NCBI GenBank assembly: GCA_958295775.1
Contig: CATQHC010000004.1
Span: 57,153 to 121,152, forward strand
Direction of reading: 5' to 3'
DNA length: 64,000 nt
Source of the DNA: Chloroflexota bacterium
Lineage (GTDB): Bacteria; Chloroflexota; UBA11872; VXOZ01
Under the pieces are notes generated by a model, which ran no database searches, was not told the DNA's origin, and saw only the letters and a list, made by a program, of their open reading frames with translations. The translations under genes were made by a program, and so were the position numbers. Shown here piece after piece: positions 45,576-54,762 of this stretch (position 1 is its first letter; the number at the start of each line of letters is the position of its first letter).

Positions 45576-46874
45576 CTAATTCACCGCCGCCAGCGACCGC
45601 AGTTCCGCCGCGTTTTCTTTCACCTTTACGAAGGCATCAGCGATGTCGTCCATGTCTTGTTCGGTGCCCAGGAAGGCAGCTTGGCCGATCCAGAGGCTTT
45701 CCTCGCGGCAGAGGCGTTCGGCCTCGGGGCACTCCACCTGGCGGTAGTCCATCTCACGACCGTAGTAGTGGCTTGTGAGCGGAAAGCCGCTGCGCAGCGA
45801 CCCGTGCAGCGCGTCCTGGAATAGCGGATGCTTGTGCAGGGGGCGCACATAGCCGGGGCTGCAGGGAATGCCCTCAGCATTCACGGCCTTGGACACCAGC
45901 TCGCGCGGCGCGCCCGCGAATTCTTCAGCATTCAAATACTTGAAGAGGAAAATATGGAGCGCGTTGCGTTTGACGAAAGGATCGACGCGCACGTTACCCA
46001 GGCCCTCGATCTCAGCCAAACGCGAGGCGAGGTAGGTGAAATTCTCGTGTCTACGCGCCGCCCATCCCTCCAAATTGGGGAACTGAGAATGCAGGATCGC
46101 GCCCATGATCTCGGTCATGCGGTAATTCCAGGAGAGCACCGGAAACTGCGTGTCGATGGGATCGTTGTAAATGTCATCATCAAGTTCCACGTGCGAGCGC
46201 CAGAAGTCGTGGGCATAGACCGAGCGCTTGTAGGTATCCTCGTCATTCGTTGTCACGCAACCGCCCTCGCCGCTCGTGAGGTTCTTGCCTGCCTGAAAGC
46301 TCCAACCGGCCGCGTCGCCCAGCGAACCTAGTTTGCCCTGGGCGTGCATGCCGCCATGGGCGTGGGCGCAGTCTTCGAGCACGAGTAGGTTGTGCTTGCG
46401 GGCAATAGCATTGATGGCCTCCATATCGGCAGGCAGGCCGCCGAAGTGCACGGCAATGATGGCGCGGGTTTTCTCCGTGATGTGGTCTTCGATAAGCGCG
46501 GGATTGAGGTTGTAGGTCTCCGGATCGATGTCCACGAAGACCGGCACGGCGCCCACCTGCAGCGGCGCGCTGGCCGTCGCCATAAACGAGTACGGCGGGA
46601 CGATGACTTCATCGCCAATCTCGACGCCCGCCGCCCGCACGGCCACCTCGAGCGCCGCGGTGCCGCTGCTCACACAAAGGCCGTATTCGCAATCGTGGTA
46701 GCGCGCAAATTGCCGCTCGAATTCCGCCGTGCGTGTGCCGTCACGCCGCCGGTTCCAGCGGCCGCTGCGCAGCACATCGGTAACCGCGTCAATCGTCTCT
46801 TCTCCAACCTGCGGCCAGCCGGAAAACCCCGCTTGGCGCAGTTTCGGCCCACCGTTGATGGCTAGCTTTGCCAC
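45576..46874 (-). CDS. DegT/DnrJ/EryC1/StrS-family aminotransferase
   Basis: This 432-residue PLP enzyme has GLCVSSGTAALEVAVRAAGV, VIVPPYSFMATASAPLQVGAV, LVLEDCAHAHGG and the PLP Lys in SFQAGKNLTSGEGG (about 200-213), the family's strongest marker. Members transaminate keto-sugars or act as sugar dehydratases in glycan and antibiotic synthesis. The start is GTG at 46874, giving the usual opening MAKLAINGG. A TTG at 46883 adds three residues. It is isolated from the glycan block at 20-30 kb. Confidence 0.9.
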   Translation of the reverse strand: MAKLAINGGPKLRQAGFSGWPQVGEETIDAVTDVLRSGRWNRRRDGTRTAEFERQFARYHDCEYGLCVSSGTAALEVAVRAAGVEIGDEVIVPPYSFMATASAPLQVGAVPVFVDIDPETYNLNPALIEDHITEKTRAIIAVHFGGLPADMEAINAIARKHNLLVLEDCAHAHGGMHAQGKLGSLGDAAGWSFQAGKNLTSGEGGCVTTNDEDTYKRSVYAHDFWRSHVELDDDIYNDPIDTQFPVLSWNYRMTEIMGAILHSQFPNLEGWAARRHENFTYLASRLAEIEGLGNVRVDPFVKRNALHIFLFKYLNAEEFAGAPRELVSKAVNAEGIPCSPGYVRPLHKHPLFQDALHGSLRSGFPLTSHYYGREMDYRQVECPEAERLCREESLWIGQAAFLGTEQDMDDIADAFVKVKENAAELRSLAAVN

Positions 46875-47054
46875 GGCAAACAAGCCTCGCTTTCTATTTC
46901 TTACAACATTCGTTATCGCCGTCAGTGTGCCCTATAGTATCATGAGGGAGAAATGAAGAAATCAATACTGATCAGTGCCAATTGCTCAATATACTCGCAG
47001 GCAGAATGCACTCTAGTTGATAAGCAGCTTACTGCCGAACTTACTTAAGGCATA

Positions 47055-47083
47055 TTGAACGAGTGTTAGGAGTGTGGTAGTAT
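47055..47083 (+). promoter_or_regulatory. Promoter of the three-gene cassette
   Basis: TTGAAC (47055-47060), a 17-base spacer and TAGTAT (47078-47083). Transcription would start about 30 bases before the first start codon (47123). No palindromic operator is seen. Confidence 0.55.
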
Positions 47084-47122
47084 TTGCTTTCACTTGAATT
47101 TGTCTATACAGGAGTGTAGGTA

Positions 47123-47785
47123 GTGGCAACGTCAATACAAGATGTCTTGAAAATTGACTTAGCGCTAGGCGGTGTAATGCTGCTCGGAATCCCGGAGGAG
47201 ATTGAAGCATTTAGAGGCGTGGTCGGTTCTGACGTTGTTGTCACAGACAGGGGTGCATTTAATTTGGGTAAACGGATTGCTCTGGGCAGAGAAAGGATAC
47301 TGATTGAAACTGACATAACCCCGTTGGTTCAAACTTTGACGGGTATAGAATATCCTGAAAGAGACAACCTCAGTAGATTTGCGGAAGTAGTAAGACACGC
47401 AATTGAAAACACAAACCTGAGTGAACAGCATTTGCAGGGATGTGTGTGCAGAGTTGACTTGATTTATGATCAAGATTCTGGCCTGCCAGCAACCGAATAC
47501 TTAGCAAACAAGATGATAGTTTCTAGCCTTCAAGCTCATGCAGGATGGGTGTTGAAGGGTGGGAGCTGCCGAGTGACATTCGCTGAGGAAGAAAAACAGT
47601 GGGTGATCACTGTGGAGCCGCGGTTTGGTAGCGAAGAAACAAATACAGTATTTCTCTCCGTAGCACGCTACAGAAGCGAACAACATTTACCAGAAATGGG
47701 CGACATCGAGGAAATCCTTCAAGAAGTCTGGGATCAAGCCCATAGCTTTTTGAAACGACTGGATGAGGAGTCCAATCATGCCTGA
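47123..47785 (+). CDS. Unknown protein, first gene of an AT-rich three-gene cassette
   Basis: This 220-residue protein starts with GTG and has AGGAG eight bases upstream. There is no signal peptide and no membrane segment. It looks like a mixed alpha/beta protein with RILIETDITPLVQTLTG, a Cys pair in LQGCVCRVDLIYDQ (about 113-126) and VFLSVARYRSEQHLPEMGD, and it ends in a helix (ILQEVWDQAHSFLKRLDE). The strand-then-long-helix ending vaguely recalls TIGR04255-type proteins, which are sporadically distributed and uncharacterised. This is a weak resemblance. It overlaps the next gene by eight bases. Base use is more AT-rich than in neighbours, suggesting transfer. Confidence 0.75.
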   Translation: MATSIQDVLKIDLALGGVMLLGIPEEIEAFRGVVGSDVVVTDRGAFNLGKRIALGRERILIETDITPLVQTLTGIEYPERDNLSRFAEVVRHAIENTNLSEQHLQGCVCRVDLIYDQDSGLPATEYLANKMIVSSLQAHAGWVLKGGSCRVTFAEEEKQWVITVEPRFGSEETNTVFLSVARYRSEQHLPEMGDIEEILQEVWDQAHSFLKRLDEESNHA

Positions 47786-48443
47786 AGGTGTTCTAGCTCC
47801 AATATCGGCGAATCCCCATAGGCCTACAGTCTTTTACTTCGAAACTCAGGCGCGGTCTAATTCCGGCTCCAAAGAGGCGTTATCTTTGGCACTGGAATTG
47901 AAGCATAGGCCATACAAAGCGTGCAACCAGGCGATTGGCAAACAGGATTCAAATGATATAACAACCCAGTTCTCTTTGACTGACCCATTCCACCCTAGAT
48001 TGAAGCAAAACGACATTTTGCTTGCTTCGTTCCTAAGTCGAATTCCACCATACAAGCTTGAAAAGTACATCAGGGAACATGTACTCCCCAAGGAATTGCT
48101 TGATGCCCTTGATGAGTTGAAGAATTCCTCTATTGAGGCCTTAGAAGATGGATATGAGGCACCCTCCAATCTAGCTTTGCATAATGCCGAGCGTATGTTG
48201 AGGGAAATGTACGACATATCGCCTCAACGCTTTGAAGTGTATCCTACACCGGACGCTGAGATTGCTATTCGCGCATTGGCTCCAAGAAAATCGGTGATTG
48301 TTCTTTGTGAGTCTTCGGGGGGAGCCTTGTGCTTAGTAAATGTCAACAGCGGTCGCAGACGCAAGAGATTCGAAACTGCAGGTACCCTATCAGACAGCTT
48401 CATAATGGAAGCACTACTGGACTTGAAAGGCGAGAGCATCTAG
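47778..48443 (+). CDS. Unknown protein, second gene of the cassette
   Basis: This 221-residue protein starts with ATG at 47778, with GAGGAG eight bases upstream and inside the end of the first gene. The N-terminal half is rich in Ser and Asn. A central helical region (IPPYKLEKYIREHVLPKELL) is followed by SNLALHNAERMLREMYDISP and a C-terminal block RFEVYPTPDAEIAIRALAPRKSVIVLCESSGGALCLVNV. That last block (YPTPDAEIAI and a CESSGGALC strand-turn) seems familiar to me from other uncharacterised bacterial proteins. There are no known catalytic motifs. The function is unknown. Confidence 0.75.
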   Translation: MPEGVLAPISANPHRPTVFYFETQARSNSGSKEALSLALELKHRPYKACNQAIGKQDSNDITTQFSLTDPFHPRLKQNDILLASFLSRIPPYKLEKYIREHVLPKELLDALDELKNSSIEALEDGYEAPSNLALHNAERMLREMYDISPQRFEVYPTPDAEIAIRALAPRKSVIVLCESSGGALCLVNVNSGRRRKRFETAGTLSDSFIMEALLDLKGESI

Positions 48444-48449
48444 TACTAA

Positions 48450-48860
48450 ATGGAAGCTCTAGGTGGTATAGAGGAAACTGAAGAACTTGGCAGAGGAGAA
48501 TCTTCAAGAGGAAACGCTAGGCGGTACAAGAATTCCCGTTCTAAACACATCGCTTTCTTGCCAAGAGAAGGTGTGATTGAGATATCCGTAGATAGAGTGA
48601 GTTTTGCGGGCATCACACAAGCGACAAGTGTCGCCGACAAACGCGATTCCGCTCGCTGTCGCACTTTCTACGGCTGGCTGATAGTAGTTGCAAAGGACGC
48701 AGCCAGCGAGGGTCGCCGGGCAGTAGCTTCACCCACTGACGGCAATCCTTACCACGCAGAGATAATTCTTCCTTCCAGTGCATCTACGGACAGAGATGAA
48801 CAGAATCAACACGCCCAAGACTTGGCAGATTCTTCGTACTGGCTTAACGCCAGAAGATGA
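48450..48860 (+). CDS. Unknown protein, third gene of the cassette
   Basis: This 136-residue protein starts six bases after the second gene. Residues 30-60 (RSKHIAFLPREGVIEISVDRVSFAGI) look like a short beta structure. The C-terminus GNPYHAEIILPSS...EQNQHAQDLADSSYWL contains an NPYHA-I-LP motif followed by a QHAQ-LA helix, a pattern I associate with short uncharacterised proteins encoded beside genes like the previous one. There is no signal peptide. The function is unknown. Its tight spacing in the row argues that the three products work together. Confidence 0.7.
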   Translation: MEALGGIEETEELGRGESSRGNARRYKNSRSKHIAFLPREGVIEISVDRVSFAGITQATSVADKRDSARCRTFYGWLIVVAKDAASEGRRAVASPTDGNPYHAEIILPSSASTDRDEQNQHAQDLADSSYWLNARR

Positions 48861-48930
48861 CTCCAGTTGCTGCCCAAGTGTGCTCCTCTCGACCGTTCTG
48901 ACCTCTTGACTCCTTTAGGACTCTTTGCCC

Positions 48931-50070
48931 ATGAAAATCGTTGACATGCACGTGCGCACGTTCACCTATCCTTCCCGCATCGTGCGGGATGCCGAGGGGC
49001 ACACGCATCCCGGCTCTGAACACGAGGCTACCCAGTCGCTGCTCACCGTGGTCACGGACGAAGGCGCTACCGGCTATTGCTTTGGCGCGCCGAGCCCTGC
49101 CGTGCTGGAGGGTGTCATCAAGCCCGCCATCATTGGCGAAGACCCCATGTATCGCGAGCGCATCTGGAAGACCTTACACCACTGGCAGCGCATGTCCCGC
49201 GACCTGACCGACCGTGCGCTCGGCGCGGTGGACATGGCGATCTGGGACCTGGTGGGCCGAACTTTGGGCCAGCCGGTCTACAAGCTGCTGGGCGCGACAC
49301 GCGATAAAGTGCCCGCCTATGCCAGCACCATGTGCGGCGACGAGATTCCGGGCGGACTGAGCACGCCGGAAGAATACGGGCAGTTTGCGTTGCAGTGCAA
49401 GGAGCGGGGCTATCCGGCCTTCAAGCTGCACACCTGGATGCCGCCTATCGCCTGGGCGCCGGACTCGAAGATGGACGTGGCCGCTTGCGCCGCCGTGCGT
49501 GAAGCCGTCGGCGACGACATGGACCTCATGCTCGATTGCTACCATTTCTACAGCCGCGCGGACGCGCTCGCCATTGGCCGAGCGCTGGAAGAGCTGGGCT
49601 ATTACTGGTTCGAGGAGCCCATGGACGAGTTCAGCACGTCGTCGTACATCTGGCTGGCCGACCAGCTCGACATTCCCGTGGTCGGGCCGGAAACCGCCGA
49701 CGGCAAGATGTATACGCGCGCCGAGTGGCTCGCCCGCGGCGCGGCCGACATCAGCCGGGGCGGCGTGAGCGACGTGGGCGGCATCACGCCCCTCATGAAG
49801 GTCGTCCACCTGTGCGAGGCCTTCAACGTGCAGATGGAGGTGCACGGCGGCGGGCCCGGCAACCTGCACACGCTCTGCGCCATGAACTACCCCGGCAAGT
49901 ACTACGAGCGCGGCCTGCTGCACCCCCACGTCGACTATGAGGAAGTCGAACCCTGGCTAAAAGGCAAGACCGACCCCATGGACGCCGCAGGCAACGTGCA
50001 CGTCTCCCAAGCGCCCGGCCTGGGCTGGGACATCAACTGGGACTACATCGACGCGCACACGGTGGAGTAG
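48931..50070 (+). CDS. Mandelate racemase/muconate lactonizing enzyme-family (enolase superfamily) protein
   Basis: This 379-residue protein has the N-terminal capping domain and a TIM-barrel with FKLHTWMPP (K-x-H, catalytic base region, about 162-170), LMLDCYHFYSR (metal Asp, about 192), WFEEPMDEFS (metal Glu, about 218), VVGPETADGKMYTRAEW (metal Glu, about 244) and MEVHGGGPGNLH (about 300). These are acid-sugar dehydratase or racemase features. The substrate is unknown. ATG 48931 is chosen over TTG 48925 because AGGA is better spaced. Markedly GC-rich compared with the preceding cassette. Confidence 0.89.
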   Translation: MKIVDMHVRTFTYPSRIVRDAEGHTHPGSEHEATQSLLTVVTDEGATGYCFGAPSPAVLEGVIKPAIIGEDPMYRERIWKTLHHWQRMSRDLTDRALGAVDMAIWDLVGRTLGQPVYKLLGATRDKVPAYASTMCGDEIPGGLSTPEEYGQFALQCKERGYPAFKLHTWMPPIAWAPDSKMDVAACAAVREAVGDDMDLMLDCYHFYSRADALAIGRALEELGYYWFEEPMDEFSTSSYIWLADQLDIPVVGPETADGKMYTRAEWLARGAADISRGGVSDVGGITPLMKVVHLCEAFNVQMEVHGGGPGNLHTLCAMNYPGKYYERGLLHPHVDYEEVEPWLKGKTDPMDAAGNVHVSQAPGLGWDINWDYIDAHTVE

Positions 50071-50175
50071 TTGGGGGTTAGCAGCCACGACACCGGGTCG
50101 GCGGAGAGTTCCGGCGGAATGTGTACCACCCCCCCCCCGGTGCGGGTGGCCTCTTCACAGGCCACGATGGTTGAT
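50071..50175 (-). pseudogene. Decayed C-terminal fragment of a Gfo/Idh/MocA oxidoreductase
   Basis: Read on the minus strand, [11 protein letters not shown] then, after a frame change in a run of ten C on the plus strand (50129-50138), [17 protein letters not shown]. This closely matches the C-terminus of the intact oxidoreductase at 52995 (ACEESSRTGEVVHIPPHIFA). There is no upstream remainder: the secreted repeat protein gene begins in its place. It is likely a duplicated gene largely deleted or replaced. Confidence 0.8.
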
Positions 50176-50222
50176 CCCACTGATCGTCTACGGGCCGTGC
50201 TTGTCGACGTAAGAACTATGGG

Positions 50223-52820
50223 TTACGAGGAAGGCTCCGGCGTGGGGGTAGGCGTTGGCGTGGGGGTAGGCGTTGGCGTGGGGGTAGGCGTTGGTGTGGG
50301 CGTTGGACTGGGTGTGGGTGTCGGTGTTGGTGTAGGTGTGGGCGTTGGCGTGGGCGTTGGCGTGGGCGTAGGTGTGGGTGCGGGGATGATAGGGCAAATA
50401 ACGGATATGGTCCTCGTGGTGCTTGGGCCGTTCTCGGCACGATAGACAACGCCATCGCCTTGCGCCGCAGCGGAGACCGTGAAATTGAGGGTCTGGCCGC
50501 CTTGTGCGGGAGAGCACGTGAACGCACTTACGTTAGACGCCAGTCCGCCAGTGGTCGATTGCCTCCAGCGCCGATGCCCAGAGCCAAACAGATTGCCACT
50601 AAAGTGTATGGCCTGCACGCCGTGACTGAATCCCGTGTCCGCAACAACCATAATATTTTGGACATAGTCAGGATGATTCCATTCTAGGCTCCTAAGGGAA
50701 AGAGGTGGCGCCGGGGGCAGTGGCAAGGGTATCGGAGTAGGCGTTACTCCCGGGACCGCCGTAGGCGTTGCTGTGGGTATGGGTGTAGGTGTAGGTGTAG
50801 GTGTAGGTGTAGGTGAGGGTGCAGGCGTCGGCGTTGGTGTGGCTATTGATGCTGGCGGGCCAGGACATGTCACACTCGTGCCACTCTCGCTCCAGGCAGA
50901 CCACGTCGCCAGGTACTTCACACTGTCGCCAAACGACCGTACGCCCACAGTGACATACGCACTACCGCCTGCATCGCTGGGATAGCACAATGCAGAGGCC
51001 ATTGGTGGCGTTTGCCCCACTGTCCATGTGGCTCTTCCCGCAGCGCCTTTCGTTTCTAACTTAGCCACGCCTGCAGGCCACGAGAAATTCCACTTTACCA
51101 CTACAACCTGACGGTGCGCGTCCCACGCGCTATATGCCTCTGGGATTATTTCAGATCCAATTGACACCGACAAGACAGGTGGTAAAGGCAATGGTCCAGC
51201 AACCGGTATGGGCGTGGGTACTGGTGTCGGTGTTGGCACTGAGGCCGGTGGGCCCGGACACTTCACAATGACGTTGGACTCGGCACTCCAGGCAGACCAT
51301 ACCGCCTGGTATTTCACACCATCGCCAAACGTTCGCATATGCTGGTAGGCTTTCCAAGATTGGCCGGCGAAACGACGAGAGCACGTTTTCGAGCGCATAC
51401 TTGGCGGTCGTCCATCCGCTGTCCAGTGGCCTATTCCAGTGTTTCCCCTAGTCTCAATCTGGGCAACCCCTTCCGGCCACGTGAATACCCACTTGATCAA
51501 GATTGTATCTCTCCCATCCCACGCATTATAGGCATCTTCAATGAGGTGAGCGCTCATGGTTGCAGAAATAACCGGAGGCAGCGGCAATTGGCCGTCCGCC
51601 GGAATTGGCGTTGGTGTTGGTGTTGGTGTGGGTGTGGCAAGCGGACCGCTCGGACACTCCACTCGCAAATAGTCACCCGAAGACCCGCTGGCATGGTCGG
51701 TGTTGTATGTCACACCATCGCCATAGGCCCAGGCACTCAGTCGGACTTCCTTGGTATTACCGGCTTCGCTCGGCAGACACACTACAATGCTATGGTTAAT
51801 AGAACTTCCCGCTGTCGATTCGGACCATCCCCCAATGCCGTTAACCGTAAAGTAATACCGAATCCTGCTGACTGACTCCGCCCACAAGAAATTCGCCTCG
51901 ACCAATATGACTCCTAAATCCGGCGACCATGCCTGATAGTTTGCTTCGATTCTCCGAGCGGTGATGGTCGTCCACGGTACAGGCGCATTGGGCAGGGGCT
52001 GCGGTTGTAACGTGGACGGGGGTGTCTCCGGGAGGCTATCCGGACAGATCACAATCAGCGTAGCACTCGCACTCCAGGGACCATATTCGGCCCGATACGT
52101 CACACCATCGCCAAACGCGCGCGCGACCAGTTGGAATGGCTTGTTTGCACCGCCCTCGCTCGGCAAACACACTGCGACGTTCTTGGTGAACGAACTTCCT
52201 TCTGTCGAGGTGAAGTTTCCCCCACCCCCTTCGAAAACATACTCTATCTCGGTGACTGAGTCCGGCCACAGGACATTCCCATCGATCGACAAGACTTCTC
52301 GATTTGAACTTGCGTAATAGTTCTCACTTATTATTGAAGAGAGGATGGACACCCACGGAGCAGGCGGGTAAGGCAGTTCGGTTGATAGGGAAGCTTCCTG
52401 GGTTGCGGGCACTACACCCTCGGTGCCGCGGTCAAGGGGTGACAGGACAAAGACATCGAGGGACAGATAGTCCGGCTCCCAGGGAAAGCGCTCGGAGTTC
52501 AAGCGCTGCTGCAGCCCTTCCGGACCGTTGATCCAGGTATGGTGGCCGTCGGTGAAAGCAGTGTGGTTGTCCGCCTTGCGCCAGACCAGGAGACCGCCGG
52601 TGGTGGCTTGGGTGCTGTCACCATTGGCGCTGGACTTCTCGTTCTCCAAGCACTCGCCGACGATATCGTGGCCCACCAGGTCGCGCAGGGTCTTGAAACC
52701 GAGGACGAATTCGCAATCGGCGGCGAACACCGACGCCACCGCGACTGTGGCAATAAGCAAGCCAAGCAGCAAATACGCAACAGAGCGCCGGATGCGCACC
52801 AGGATTGACCCCACACACAT
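50223..52820 (-). CDS. Secreted Pro-Thr-linked repeat protein, 865 residues
   Basis: An N-terminal signal segment ([21 protein letters not shown], about 13-33) precedes a domain with [46 protein letters not shown] and ERFPWE (about 45-120), which I know from other secreted Chloroflexota-like proteins. Five related domains of about 100 residues follow. Each starts near a LPLPP or PW motif, has W(P/A)xxV in the middle, then C-x-P and GDGV-Y, and ends with a CP. They are joined by PT-rich linkers. The C-terminus is about 60 residues of PTPT. It looks like a surface-exposed or cell-wall-spanning adhesin-like protein. Function unknown. Confidence 0.82.
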   Translation of the reverse strand: MCVGSILVRIRRSVAYLLLGLLIATVAVASVFAADCEFVLGFKTLRDLVGHDIVGECLENEKSSANGDSTQATTGGLLVWRKADNHTAFTDGHHTWINGPEGLQQRLNSERFPWEPDYLSLDVFVLSPLDRGTEGVVPATQEASLSTELPYPPAPWVSILSSIISENYYASSNREVLSIDGNVLWPDSVTEIEYVFEGGGGNFTSTEGSSFTKNVAVCLPSEGGANKPFQLVARAFGDGVTYRAEYGPWSASATLIVICPDSLPETPPSTLQPQPLPNAPVPWTTITARRIEANYQAWSPDLGVILVEANFLWAESVSRIRYYFTVNGIGGWSESTAGSSINHSIVVCLPSEAGNTKEVRLSAWAYGDGVTYNTDHASGSSGDYLRVECPSGPLATPTPTPTPTPIPADGQLPLPPVISATMSAHLIEDAYNAWDGRDTILIKWVFTWPEGVAQIETRGNTGIGHWTADGRPPSMRSKTCSRRFAGQSWKAYQHMRTFGDGVKYQAVWSAWSAESNVIVKCPGPPASVPTPTPVPTPIPVAGPLPLPPVLSVSIGSEIIPEAYSAWDAHRQVVVVKWNFSWPAGVAKLETKGAAGRATWTVGQTPPMASALCYPSDAGGSAYVTVGVRSFGDSVKYLATWSAWSESGTSVTCPGPPASIATPTPTPAPSPTPTPTPTPTPIPTATPTAVPGVTPTPIPLPLPPAPPLSLRSLEWNHPDYVQNIMVVADTGFSHGVQAIHFSGNLFGSGHRRWRQSTTGGLASNVSAFTCSPAQGGQTLNFTVSAAAQGDGVVYRAENGPSTTRTISVICPIIPAPTPTPTPTPTPTPTPTPTPTPTPSPTPTPTPTPTPTPTPTPTPTPTPEPSS
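50237..50385. repeat. Minisatellite encoding the C-terminal Pro-Thr tail
   Basis: Repeats of 6 and 12 bases (GTGGGGGTAGGCGTTGGC and variants) encode alternating Pro and Thr on the minus strand. A second shorter tract is at about 50777-50820. The unit is a multiple of three, so length can vary without frame loss. Confidence 0.85.
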
Positions 52821-52994
52821 CCCTTCACTACCTGCACGCGTAGTACGGTAGTTTTCTGCATAGTAATTATTTCACCGGCGCAATAGTATCATGCAGACGA
52901 AATAAGCGCAAATGTCAAACCACCTCTAAAGGGATTGATTGAGGGGGTACTAGTGCGGAATTGCAACGCTCTGGAGATTCAAGAGCCTGAAACA

Positions 52995-54008
52995 TTACCA
53001 AGACGCGAGATCGGCGAAAATGTGCGGCGGGATGTGCACCACTTCACCGGTGCGGGAGGATTCTTCGCAAGCCAAAGCTACGGCGACAATGTAGCGCCCC
53101 CAGCGGCCGTCCACCGGCGGCGCAGCGTTAGTCTCGATTGCATGCACGAGACCGGCCAATTCTAGCGTGAATGAATCGGCGCCGGCTATTGGTTGTTCGA
53201 CGTACTGCGTACCGTCGCTGAGCCAGAGTCGATCGTCGCGGGTGGCGACCTTCATGCGCGCCTGGGCGCCGATGATCTCTACCTCGTTGCGTTCCGGCCC
53301 TTCCTGGGGATAGCCGGTGTGGTGCAGCGTGGCGTGGGTGCCGTTGGCAAAGTCCAACCACGCCAGGCCCGTATCGTCGGAGTTCTGGCCCACCATCGGG
53401 TTGCTCACCCAGGCGCGCACCGCCGTGATCGGGCTGCCAATGAGCCAGGTGAGGCGGTCGAGCATGTGCACGCCGTTCATGTACCACATGCCGCCGCCGC
53501 CCTCGGCGCGGTCCAAGAACCACGACGGGCGGATGGCCAAATCGAACGTGCGGTACCAGGTATCGGTGGCAAAGACAACCGTGCCCAAGTGTCCAGCTTC
53601 GATGAGCCGCCTGGCGGCAAGCCCGGCAGGGAGAAAGTGCTCAGTATGGGCCACGAGCAATTTGACACCGGCTTCTTCTGCCGCCACGTTGATGGCGTCG
53701 CAGTCGGCGACCGTCATCGCCATGGGCTTTTCTAGAAAGACATGCTTGCCTGCCGCACAAGCCGCCACCGCGACCTCCGTGTGCAGGAAATGGGGCAGGC
53801 CGATCATGACGATATCCACGTGCGGGTCCGCCAGCAATTCGGCGTGGTTTGTATAGCCAATGCAGGCGTGTTTGCCCGCGAACGCCTCGCGGCGTTGTGC
53901 ATGCGGCTCCGCGATTGCCACCAACTGTGTCTCCTGCACTTCCGCGATGGCTCGCGCGTGACCGTCGCTCACACGGCTTGCGCCGATGATGCCTACCCCG
54001 TACGTCAT
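52995..54008 (-). CDS. Gfo/Idh/MocA-family oxidoreductase
   Basis: This 337-residue NAD(P)-dependent enzyme has a Rossmann domain (VGIIGASRVSDGHARAIAEV, 4-23), AIAEPHAQRREAFA, DIVMIGLPHFLHTEVAVAACAAGKHVFLEKPMAM with the EKP motif (about 90-100) and a C-terminal beta-sheet domain. Members oxidise or reduce sugars and inositols. GAGGGG lies nine bases before the ATG. A decayed copy of its C-terminus lies at 50071. Its role is probably in catabolism with the nearby enolase-superfamily enzyme. Confidence 0.9.
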   Translation of the reverse strand: MTYGVGIIGASRVSDGHARAIAEVQETQLVAIAEPHAQRREAFAGKHACIGYTNHAELLADPHVDIVMIGLPHFLHTEVAVAACAAGKHVFLEKPMAMTVADCDAINVAAEEAGVKLLVAHTEHFLPAGLAARRLIEAGHLGTVVFATDTWYRTFDLAIRPSWFLDRAEGGGGMWYMNGVHMLDRLTWLIGSPITAVRAWVSNPMVGQNSDDTGLAWLDFANGTHATLHHTGYPQEGPERNEVEIIGAQARMKVATRDDRLWLSDGTQYVEQPIAGADSFTLELAGLVHAIETNAAPPVDGRWGRYIVAVALACEESSRTGEVVHIPPHIFADLASW

Positions 54009-54474
54009 ACGTACCGCCCCTCGCTAACTTTCAAGCTGCATAGACTCCTCAACCACGAGACCTGCCAAGTTGTAGCGCGGGGGCTTGTCCCCCGCCTCTT
54101 CGCAGAGTCGAGCGTTCTGGAATCGAGCGAGCTGACCGGTCGTGGAACATCTTATTCTCAAGGAGTTGCCAGATTGGCCTTAGTACGACAATTCTGGTCT
54201 GCGGCGCCGGTCACTAGATTCTGAGGCCGTTGACCTTGACCAAGAGCGCCCACGAGTCGGATCGCCAGCCGCACACCGCGTCACGTATTCTGCCAAAGAC
54301 TGGCATTACGCTTGGCGCCAAGAGGCGGGGGACAAGCCCCCGCGCTACGGTTTGTTGACTAATCTCGTCCTCGAACGACCGGCACGCCATCCGATCCCAG
54401 GTGCTTAGAATAGCAAGAAAGGCCGGTGGCCGTGGCCTGGAACCGACCTCTACGCAAAACCGCGAAATGTGTGT
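54009..54474. other. Intergenic region with paired GC-rich palindromes
   Basis: Contains the two inverted repeats at 54066-54352 and about 120 bases of spacer before the TusA-like gene. No gene is seen in between. Confidence 0.5.
54066..54352. mobile_element. Candidate small element bounded by inverted GC-rich palindromes
   Basis: At the left end TAGCGCGGGGGCTTGTCCCC is followed by CGCCTCTT. At the right end the same 28 bases occur in inverse orientation (AAGAGGCGGGGGACAAGCCC onward). Each arm is itself palindromic. The 230 bases between have no gene. It may be a small non-autonomous element, or two REP-like units in opposite orientation. Confidence 0.55.
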
Positions 54475-54762
54475 CTATTCCGATACGTTGAGCGCTGCGA
54501 GCTGCTCTTGCAAGTTGGCAATGAGCTCCTGCGGCTTGGCGGCATTCTCGGACTTCTTCAAGGTCAACCGCCACTCTGAGTCAGCAGCGCCTTCGATTGT
54601 CGTCTCGTAGCCGTTCTTTGCCGCTTCCCATGGAATCGTGCCCAGGGCGGGCGCATGATCCGTGAGCACCTCTAGGGTCTCGTCGCCCTCGAGCTTCTTC
54701 AGCGCTTCAGAAGTCTTCATCATGGGATAGGGGCAGATTTCACCGCGTACGTCGATCTTCAT
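54475..54762 (-). CDS. TusA/SirA-like sulfur carrier
   Basis: This 95-residue protein has the CPxP motif with the active Cys in GEICPYPMMKTSEAL (about 8-22), as in TusA and YedF, which carry sulfur as a persulfide. The C-terminus (about 75-95) is an added helix. AAGGAG precedes the ATG. It lies downstream of the YeeE/YedE permease gene on the same strand, a common pairing in which the permease imports thiosulfate and the carrier accepts sulfur. A MITE-like element separates the two. Confidence 0.87.
   Translation of the reverse strand: MKIDVRGEICPYPMMKTSEALKKLEGDETLEVLTDHAPALGTIPWEAAKNGYETTIEGAADSEWRLTLKKSENAAKPQELIANLQEQLAALNVSE

Noticed and set aside
49174..49929. 251-codon minus-strand frame opposite the enolase-superfamily gene
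   Set aside because: Shadow of a gene with full catalytic residue set.
50237..50385. Short repeats resembling a CRISPR array
   Set aside because: The units are 6-12 bases without unique spacers and encode Pro-Thr in an open frame.
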